A DNA stretch of 64,000 nt. It comes from Saprospiraceae bacterium. GTDB taxonomy: Bacteria; Bacteroidota; Bacteroidia; Chitinophagales; Saprospiraceae. The DNA is taken from positions 55,663 through 119,662 of the forward strand of contig CATQHI010000008.1 of NCBI GenBank assembly GCA_958295895.1, in the 5' to 3' direction. The notes under the pieces are model-generated. The model saw only the letters and a list, made by a program, of their open reading frames with translations. It ran no database searches and had not been told where the DNA came from. This document shows positions 61,453 through 64,000 of the stretch, piece after piece. Position 1 is the first letter of the stretch; each line of letters begins with the position of its first letter. Both the position numbers and the translations under genes were made by a program.

Positions 61453-62520
61453 TTACGCCTCGAAGCCCTGTAGGTAGTCTCTGACCAGCTGATCGAATGC
61501 CGGTCCCCCCCCGAAGTGAAAACGCACCGCTACGGGCAGTACGAAAACGGGCAAGTGCTCGGCGGTAATGTAATCGCGGTGGACGTCCAGCCGCATGGCG
61601 TCCTTTTCCGTCGTAATGATGGCCCGGTGCTTGCCGTCCAGCTTCCTAAACTTCTCCTTCAGGTTCACCAGATCGCTCGCGCTGAAGTAGTGGTGATCGG
61701 CGTACTCCAGACTATGCACAGTGCGGGCGGCGGCGCGCAGGTGCAACGAAAGATACTCGGTGTTAGCGATCGCGGAGATTAGCAGTACGTCGATGCCCCG
61801 CTCCATGCGGAGGCGATAGCGGGGGTCCAGCAAGTAGTACGGCGCGGCGTAGGCGTAGTAGCTGAAGAACACCCGCTGGTGCGGTAGGGGAGCAATTTCT
61901 TCGATCAGCGCGTCAGCGGCGGCCCGGTCGAGCTCGGGCGGACACTTACTCACCACGATCACGTCGGCTCGCCCGTAGCCACTCCGCCACTCTCGTAGCC
62001 GGCCGCTGGGCAGCAGGTAGTCGCGCGTAAAGGGCAGGGCGTACTGGGTGAGCAAAATGTTGAGCCCCGGCTGCACGGCGCGGTGCTGGAAGGCATCGTC
62101 GAGCAGCACCAGCTGGATATCCGGCCGGCGGCCCACGATCTCGGGGATACCGAAGGCCCGTTCCTCGGCCACGGTGACCATCACCTCCGGGAACTTACGG
62201 GCGTACTGTAGGGGCTCATCGCCCACCTCCTCCACCCCCATACCGGGTTCTACGACTAGGAACCCACGTGTTTTGCGGCGGTAGCCCCGGCTCAGGGTAG
62301 CGATGTTGAGGTAGGGGTCAAGCAGGCGGATGAGGTACTCGATGTGGGGCGTCTTACCGGCCCCGCCCACGCTCAGGTTGCCCACGCTGATCACCGGTAC
62401 CGAGAAGGAGATGCCCCGCAGGATGCCCCGCCGGTAGGCCCAGTTGCGGAAGCTCACCCCGGCCCCGTAAAGGAGGGAAAGGGGGGCTAGTAAGAGCCTG
62501 GCTGCCGTTGATTGTACCAC
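61453..62520 (-). CDS. lpxK: Tetraacyldisaccharide 4'-kinase
   Basis: Phosphorylates the lipid A precursor at the 4' position. The 355 residues show the P-loop VGNLSVGGAGKTPHIEYL, the LSRGYRRKTRGF and GDEPLQYARKF motifs, LLDDAFQHR and the C-terminal IITTEKDAMRL. The protein sits at the inner face of the cytoplasmic membrane. Its presence indicates a lipid A-type outer membrane. It starts 18 bp after the TspO-like gene ends. Confidence 0.96.
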   Translation of the reverse strand: MVQSTAARLLLAPLSLLYGAGVSFRNWAYRRGILRGISFSVPVISVGNLSVGGAGKTPHIEYLIRLLDPYLNIATLSRGYRRKTRGFLVVEPGMGVEEVGDEPLQYARKFPEVMVTVAEERAFGIPEIVGRRPDIQLVLLDDAFQHRAVQPGLNILLTQYALPFTRDYLLPSGRLREWRSGYGRADVIVVSKCPPELDRAAADALIEEIAPLPHQRVFFSYYAYAAPYYLLDPRYRLRMERGIDVLLISAIANTEYLSLHLRAAARTVHSLEYADHHYFSASDLVNLKEKFRKLDGKHRAIITTEKDAMRLDVHRDYITAEHLPVFVLPVAVRFHFGGGPAFDQLVRDYLQGFEA

Positions 62521-62538
62521 GGCGCTAAGGTAGGGGTA

Positions 62539-63294
62539 TCACCAGGCGTAGAAGAACTTCCGGTCCCCCCGCCAGGCCCAAATGCTTAGTCCCACCAACA
62601 GCGCCGCACCCGCGCACGCGCCCCAGAAAATGAGTGCCGCGTCCCGCTGCTGCACGGCCACGGCCACCAGCGCCCAGGCCACCGTGAGGGTGTAGACGTT
62701 ATCCTCCCGCAGACTCAGGTAGGTACCCAGCGCAGTGAGCACGCCGACCAGCCCGGTGGCAATATAGATGGCCATAGGCGGAGCGAATGCTATCCCCAGC
62801 TGGTTCAGCGCCAGGGCCAGCGAGATAACCGTCGCCGCGCTGATCCAGCCCAGGTAGACGGAGGGGGCAAAGTAGGCCCAGCCGTAGTGCATCACCTTTG
62901 ATTCCGCTTCATGGTCCCGCAGCGCGAAATAAGCGCCCAGTAGGGCCCCCAGGTGCCAGAGCAAATCACCGGCCCCCACCACCTGATCGTCGCCCATGCT
63001 GATGGGTACGAAGGCAATACTAGCCAGGCCCGCCAGCACCAGAAACTGGTAGGCACGCTTGAGTGCTCTGGTCTTACGGGCATTGCGCAGCTGCAGTGCG
63101 GCGAAGACGAGCATACCCGTAAAGATGAGCCCCCAGATACTGAATGCATAGCCCGCCGCATCCACCCGGGTAGACACGTCGTCGGCAAAACGGCGCTGTC
63201 CGCTGCCAGTGACAAAAGGCAGGTAATTGACGATGGGCACGGCAATGAAGGTGATCAGCAGCAGGTAACGCCAAAATCGGGTGGATAAATGCAT
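62539..63294 (-). CDS. TspO/MBR-like membrane protein
   Basis: A 251-residue protein with about seven hydrophobic helices. The AAGYAFSIWGLIFTGMLVFA segment and the tryptophan-rich helices (YLGWISAATVISLAL, LIFWGACAGAALLVG) resemble tryptophan-rich TspO-type sensory proteins, but the protein is longer than classical TspO (about 160 residues). Function is unknown; porphyrin binding is possible in the family. It is first in a unit with lpxK. Confidence 0.65.
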   Translation of the reverse strand: MHLSTRFWRYLLLITFIAVPIVNYLPFVTGSGQRRFADDVSTRVDAAGYAFSIWGLIFTGMLVFAALQLRNARKTRALKRAYQFLVLAGLASIAFVPISMGDDQVVGAGDLLWHLGALLGAYFALRDHEAESKVMHYGWAYFAPSVYLGWISAATVISLALALNQLGIAFAPPMAIYIATGLVGVLTALGTYLSLREDNVYTLTVAWALVAVAVQQRDAALIFWGACAGAALLVGLSIWAWRGDRKFFYAW

Positions 63295-63377
63295 GGTGGG
63301 CTAGGTGTGGTACAGGTAAACCGAAGGGAGGCTAGGGAGTTAACTTCACGGACCAACATTTTAACGCCGCCCCCTCC

Positions 63378-64000
63378 ATGCCCCTTCAGCCCCATTACGG
63401 AAAACAGGGCGTCCTGCTCGTCAACCTCGGCACGCCGGACGCGCCCACGCCCACGGCCGTGAACCGCTACCTGGGGGAGTTCCTTACCGACCCCCGGGTG
63501 ATCGACAACCTGCCCGGCGTGGCCCAGCAGTTGCTGGTGCGCGGCATCATCGCGCCCATCCGCTCCGGCATTGTCAATCCCTTCAAGCCGGGCGGCTCCA
63601 CCAAGCTGTACCAGGAGCTGTGGACCGAAAACGGCAGCCCCCTTAAGTACTACGGCGAGGTAGTGACCGAAAAGGTAGCGCGCGAGCTCGGCGAAGACTA
63701 CGTGGTCAGGCTAGCCATGCGCTACCAGAGCCCCAGCATCGCCTCGGCCCTCGATGAGCTACTAGCCGCACAGGTATCGAGCATCCTGGTTTTCCCACTC
63801 TTTCCGCAGTACGCTAGTGCCACTACCGGCTCGGTCCACCAGGAGGTGATGCGGCTGCTGAGCCAGCGGCAGACCATCCCCGACGTCAAACTCGTCAACA
63901 GCTACTACGAGCAGCCGGAGTTGATCCGGGTCTTTGCCGACAATGCCCGCGACCTGGGCGACCTGAACCGCTACGACCATATCATCTTCAGCTACCACGG
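63378..64000 (+). CDS. hemH: Ferrochelatase, 3' end cut by the window
   Basis: Inserts iron into protoporphyrin (or coproporphyrin) IX. The first 207 residues are visible: LLVNLGTPDAPTPTAVNRYL opens the fold. AIRSG-type IIAPIRSGIVNPFKPGGSTKLYQ and LKYYGEVV follow, with AMRYQSPSIASAL, FPLFPQYASATTGS and FSYHG, which holds the metal-site histidine, at the edge. The stop is outside the window. It is divergent from the TspO-like gene. Confidence 0.95.
   Translation, partial: MPLQPHYGKQGVLLVNLGTPDAPTPTAVNRYLGEFLTDPRVIDNLPGVAQQLLVRGIIAPIRSGIVNPFKPGGSTKLYQELWTENGSPLKYYGEVVTEKVARELGEDYVVRLAMRYQSPSIASALDELLAAQVSSILVFPLFPQYASATTGSVHQEVMRLLSQRQTIPDVKLVNSYYEQPELIRVFADNARDLGDLNRYDHIIFSYH

Noticed and set aside
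1..64000. CRISPR array, prophage, insertion sequence or rRNA operon
   Set aside because: No regularly spaced repeats, transposase, integrase, phage structural genes or rRNA sequence were seen on either strand.

Overview
The window is a GC-rich stretch of chromosome from a member of the Bacteroidota, most likely a Lewinella-like Saprospiraceae. That placement is inferred from several things seen together: promoter boxes of the Bacteroidota type (TAnnTTTG), two TonB-dependent receptors with carboxypeptidase-regulatory N-domains, an ExbB/ExbD operon with an extra four-helix protein, a DUF4837 lipoprotein, OmpH, PorT-like barrels, a viroplasmin-RNase H fusion and a high G+C content that is unusual for the phylum outside this group. 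Coding density is high. No rRNA, insertion sequence, prophage or CRISPR array was seen. Both ends cut genes: a LytTR regulator on the left and ferrochelatase on the right.

Layout. 0.4-6.3 kb: carboxynorspermidine decarboxylase, a DMT transporter, an OmpH-like lipoprotein followed by the diadenylate cyclase CdaA, a PLDc_N membrane protein, an M20 dipeptidase and an FKBP/SlyD isomerase. 6.5-18 kb: a tricorn-type protease, then two outer-membrane receptors; the second forms a likely operon with a YVTN-propeller/phosphoesterase lipoprotein. 18-28.5 kb: a Crp-like regulator, a nitroreductase, a Uma2 protein, argH with an amino-acid permease, an XRE-Fic protein, an MsbA-type ABC exporter, a frameshifted DUF2461 gene, a glycosyltransferase, and a DUF1080/MFS sugar pair. 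28.5-33 kb: a structured intergenic region, the ExbB-ExbD energising operon and tRNA-Ser(GGA). 33-42 kb: TatD, RNase H, peptide deformylase, RuvX and a TetR-TolC-MFP-RND efflux operon. 42-51 kb: a KirBac-type potassium channel, nucleoside phosphorylase with YtxJ, a barrel protein, RluB, RecX, further envelope proteins and a YfiT-like protein. 51-56 kb: the leucine operon leuA-(small ORF)-leuC-leuD-(antitoxin-like)-leuB. 56-64 kb: a TPR-like protein, hemA, a REP-like cluster, a cation exchanger, an acyltransferase, lpxK, a TspO-like protein and hemH.

Most genes are housekeeping. The strongest unexplained signal is a 17-bp word, GCACCTGCGGCCCCGCC. It recurs about a dozen times with at most one mismatch in most copies, usually in the sense orientation shortly before a gene, and twice it encodes the Cys-Thr-Cys start of a lipoprotein. 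Other items for a second look are: a hidden 48-residue membrane ORF whose start overlaps the leuA stop; an orphan antitoxin-like gene inside the leu operon; a recX frame with no ATG, GTG or TTG start; a C7-tract frameshift in the DUF2461 gene; a 90-nt inverted repeat; a REP-like cluster; a pair of related palindromes 45 kb apart; and many promoter boxes only 4-6 nt from the start codon, which suggests leaderless mRNAs.
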